From NCBI GenBank assembly GCA_001797815.1, contig MGQK01000044.1, positions 14,669 to 20,505 on the forward strand: DNA of 5,837 nucleotides. The letters are read 5' to 3'. Below the pieces are notes generated by a model that saw only the letters and a program-made list of their open reading frames with translations, made no database searches and had not been told where the DNA came from. Source of the stretch: Deltaproteobacteria bacterium RBG_13_61_14 (lineage in GTDB: Bacteria; RBG-13-61-14). Positions 5,408 through 5,837 of this stretch are shown in pieces (the first letter of the stretch is position 1; the number at the start of each line of letters is the position of its first letter). The position numbers and the translations under genes are program-made.

Positions 5408-5837
5408 CTAAAGTTTCACAAAGATCGGGTTGGTAAACAGCTCGCTCTCCCGCTCCGGCGGCCGGCGGAGGGCTTCATCCTCGGGCAGGACCGGGCCCAC
5501 CACTTCCACCCGGTAAAAAGCCGGCATTTTCCGGGCGAACATGTCCTCGTCCCGGTATTCAAAAGAGCAACCCGGTTTTTCCAGGATCACTACTCCGTTG
5601 CGGATCAGCCGGGTGCGGACGTCCGGGACTTCGTGGTCCAGGCGGAAGCGGATCACCGGCGGCGAGGACACGGTCAGGGTTTGCGCGAACATGATCGGGT
5701 TGGCCGGGGCCTTGCCGGGCTCGCTGACCGAGAACTCGGCGACGTAGGAGTCCTGGAAGCTTTTCCCCATCAGCGCCACCATCCGGCCTTCCCGGATCGC
5801 GGCGTAAACGTCCTCGGGCGTGAATTCATGCAGGTAA
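5408..5837 (-). CDS. C-terminal part of a PHP/CehA-type metallohydrolase, 5'-truncated by window edge
   Basis: The frame is open from the right edge to a TAG stop at 5410-5408, giving 142 visible residues. Translation runs through the ATG at 5782, which is internal: the upstream codons give YLHEFTPEDVYAAIREGR, a typical domain sequence continuing into the rest. The stretch PEDVYAAIREGRMVAL matches the helix near the end of PHP phosphoesterase domains of the CehA/McbA type. It is followed by a beta-rich region (about 30-120 of the visible part) and a terminal FTNPIFVKL, an ending common in those proteins. The metal-binding His/Asp motifs would be off the edge, so catalytic competence cannot be judged. 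Other proteins with a C-terminal beta-sandwich cannot be excluded. The gene converges on the CPBP gene across the repeat element. Confidence 0.6.
   Translation of the reverse strand, partial: YLHEFTPEDVYAAIREGRMVALMGKSFQDSYVAEFSVSEPGKAPANPIMFAQTLTVSSPPVIRFRLDHEVPDVRTRLIRNGVVILEKPGCSFEYRDEDMFARKMPAFYRVEVVGPVLPEDEALRRPPERESELFTNPIFVKL

Noticed and set aside
5153-5411. Short open frames on both strands in the convergent intergenic region (about 72-75 codons)
   Set aside because: They run through the inverted repeats and the palindrome, and their mirror-like translations (for example ELMAEGG on one strand, ELTAEGG on the other) simply reflect the palindrome.

Overview
The window looks like chromosomal DNA from a GC-rich, Gram-negative and probably anaerobic bacterium. 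Three things support this: an oxygen-sensitive 2-oxoacid:ferredoxin oxidoreductase subunit (IorA), a lipobox-bearing lipoprotein, and a HrcA/CIRCE heat-shock operator next to a strong sigma-70-type promoter. A Desulfobacterota-like (deltaproteobacterial) or similar sediment lineage would fit, but no marker gene here settles the taxonomy.

Layout. Positions 1-1703 (minus strand) hold indolepyruvate:ferredoxin oxidoreductase subunit alpha, cut by the left edge before its C-terminal ferredoxin domain. A divergent intergenic region (1704-1958) carries a likely iorA promoter, a weaker rightward promoter and a short REP-like fragment. Positions 1959-2888 (plus) encode a lipoprotein with an alpha/beta-hydrolase fold and an intact Ser-Asp-His triad. 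After a 261-bp gap with a textbook promoter and a CIRCE operator come an FmdB-family zinc-ribbon protein (3150-3464) and, 16 bp further on, an exported TPR-like protein (3481-4215). These two probably form one HrcA-controlled transcript. A CPBP/CAAX-type intramembrane protease follows (4343-5017). The convergent gap 5018-5407 is filled mainly by a structured repeat element of about 259 bp: inverted ends made of 8-bp units, plus two internal hairpins. The right edge (5408-5837, minus) holds the C-terminus of what looks like a PHP/CehA-type metallohydrolase.

How the genes relate. No single pathway spans the window. IorA is metabolic (anaerobic aromatic amino acid/2-oxoacid oxidation). The middle genes have an envelope theme: lipoprotein hydrolase, exported TPR protein and membrane protease. 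The clearest regulatory feature is the CIRCE operator, placed not before a chaperone gene but before the zinc-ribbon gene and its exported TPR neighbour. The most unusual DNA structure is the composite repeat at 5088-5346.
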